The position numbers and the translations under genes are program-made. The notes beneath the pieces were generated by a model. It ran no database searches, was not told the origin of the DNA, and saw only the letters and a program-made list of their open reading frames with translations. This document shows, piece after piece, positions 62,699-64,000 of a DNA stretch of 64,000 nucleotides. The first letter of the stretch is position 1; the number at the start of each line of letters is the position of its first letter. The DNA lies in assembly GCA_037179385.1 (NCBI GenBank), contig CM074181.1, positions 52,214,297 to 52,278,296 on the forward strand, given 5' to 3'. The stretch is from Holothuria scabra. Taxonomy: Eukaryota; Echinodermata; Holothuroidea; Aspidochirotida; Holothuriidae.

Positions 62699-64000
62699 TC
62701 TTAAATTAGGGGAGGCTGGGGTTAGTTGAGTCACTTTTTAAATTTAAGTCATTTGAACAAACTGAGAATAAAAACTTTTGAAGCCGATGTGGGGTAGGTA
62801 TACTATTAACATTTGTCTAACTTATGATCATAGTACATGAAGTTAATGAATTAGTATTAATTAGTTACAGCCTTCAAAACTTTGATAACAAAATGGCCCA
62901 ACTTACCTTACCCATGGGGTGTTTGAGCTGGTAAAGTAGGTAAATTGATCCAGGTAAGGTGACCCACTAACATTCTATATGCCTACACGGGTATTGGAGG
63001 AGGTAAACTTGAACAGGGACTCTGGACTGACATGTCGGAACATTCAACTTTATTTAAAGCAGAACACAAGAGGCACATATATATTGTAACGAGAAACAGA
63101 TTCGTAAATAGTGGGTGTTTAGAAACACTTTAGGCTGTGTGTAATGCAACCTAATAATCGTCGCCTCTTTATGGCGTTTCCGTTTTTTGATGGAGAACAT
63201 CAGTTGCCATCTAACGTCCTATAGTACCATTTCATATTCGATTAACAAAGCATGGGTCTATTCATTGTTAGATGCTAATCCTGTAATTTAGCCTATCCGA
63301 CGGTCTGTGAATTCAAAAGCCCTCGGAATGGTAGTTTGCTCATACATAGGCGGAGGAAGTGGGGGCAGGGGGGCTGGCCCCCAATAGTTCTTTATGAGAT
63401 TTTGGGGGGCAATGCCCCCAATAACTGAATGTCGCAAAATAAAATTTTTCAAAAGTAATTTAACAAATTTAAGTTGCTTTTATTACATTTAGGCTATTCT
63501 TTGGCTCAAATATAACTTATTACTTTTCAGAGTGCAAAAGTTGCAAAACTTCCGGGGGCTTCGCCCCCTAGACCCCCACATTAACGATAACCTGAAAGAG
63601 GGTTTATTTTCGCCCTTCAAACAGTTGCAGGGTATTCTGCAATTATGCCCCACTCTGAATTTCGGAATAAATTCAGGTAGACTGTGACAAGCTTCGTATC
63701 TTCGGAATCTCTTGATTTTTTTAGGGTTTCAGGATGGATAATTTTCTAACAGATGAAGAGTGCCTAAAATTGGCTACCTTGGTGTGCATTACAGTGTGCT
63801 CCTAGCATCTGGCATGTTTCTACCTCATGGATTTTTCAATTCTTGGGGCCGCACAAAATGGTTCCAGAATCATACTTGTTGTGGTGGTAGAATATTTGGG
63901 TCTATTAGCTCAAAAAGGGGTGACCGTTACTTCACAGATAATCACAAAACAATGCCCAAAATTATCGAATATCCAAATTCTTTCAAGCATTTGCCCGAAA
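62699..64000. mobile_element. Left part of the TIR-bounded element, duplicate of 10967-12275
   Basis: Starts ATTAGGGGAGGCTGGGGTTA and follows the first copy, including the family-R lead-in at 63350. It continues past the window edge. Confidence 0.65.

Overview
This is a window of animal nuclear DNA, AT-rich and mostly non-coding. Short exons are separated by kilobase introns with GT-AG borders, and most of the rest is transposon remains and simple repeats. The only host genes I can support are exons of two tandem, same-strand copies of a secreted fibrinogen-related-domain (FReD) lectin gene of the ficolin / tachylectin / FREP kind. FReD gene families plus Tx1, CR1/L2-like, Penelope-like, hAT and Harbinger elements fit a marine deuterostome invertebrate, most likely an echinoderm (perhaps a sea cucumber). 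Hemichordate or amphioxus cannot be excluded by reading alone.

Gene 1 (+): a middle FReD exon (1469-1730) and the terminal FReD exon with stop codon and poly(A) signal (15925-16178; AATAAA at 16312). Its 5' exons lie left of the window. Gene 2 (+): signal-peptide exon (35625-35735), a 43-nt micro-exon (50477-50519), the N-terminal FReD exon (52643-52785) and the middle FReD exon (57363-57624). Its terminal exon must lie right of the window. Splice phases agree all along (0, 1, 0, 1), and borrowing gene 1's last exon as a guide gives a protein of about 270 residues.

The middle exons lie in a large segmental duplication: sequence around 500-1760 matches 54.4-57.7 kb, and 4709-12275 matches 59434-64000. 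The two copies have since gained and lost elements, and in two places one copy preserves the empty target site of a transposon in the other: a 178-bp TA-flanked MITE at 4737 and a Harbinger-type element at 56728.

Mobile elements: three 5'-truncated Tx1-type LINEs on the minus strand (2.2-4.2, 4.9-8.3 and 59.5-61.8 kb); a decayed CR1/L2-like LINE on the plus strand (43.5-46.4 kb) and a 3' fragment of another on the minus strand (52.9-53.5 kb); two GIY-YIG remnants of Penelope-like elements (15.6 and 48.6 kb); a hairpin-bearing repeat with a hammerhead-like motif (9.0 and 62.1-62.3 kb); hAT-type elements with 8-bp target duplications (16.5, 26.2-28.9, 33.5 kb); two Harbinger-like elements with MADF-domain remnants (18.0, 56.7 kb); a 257-bp TIR family with 4-bp target duplications (18.7, 19.6, 23.4, 23.5, 33.4 kb); a 4.5-kb TIR-bounded element (11-15.5 kb); and foldback minisatellites (0.5, 39.8, 54.4 kb). 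Long (TA)n and (TATG)n tracts occur at 8.4, 9.1, 58.3, 61.8 and 62.4 kb. No tRNA, rRNA or CRISPR array was recognised.
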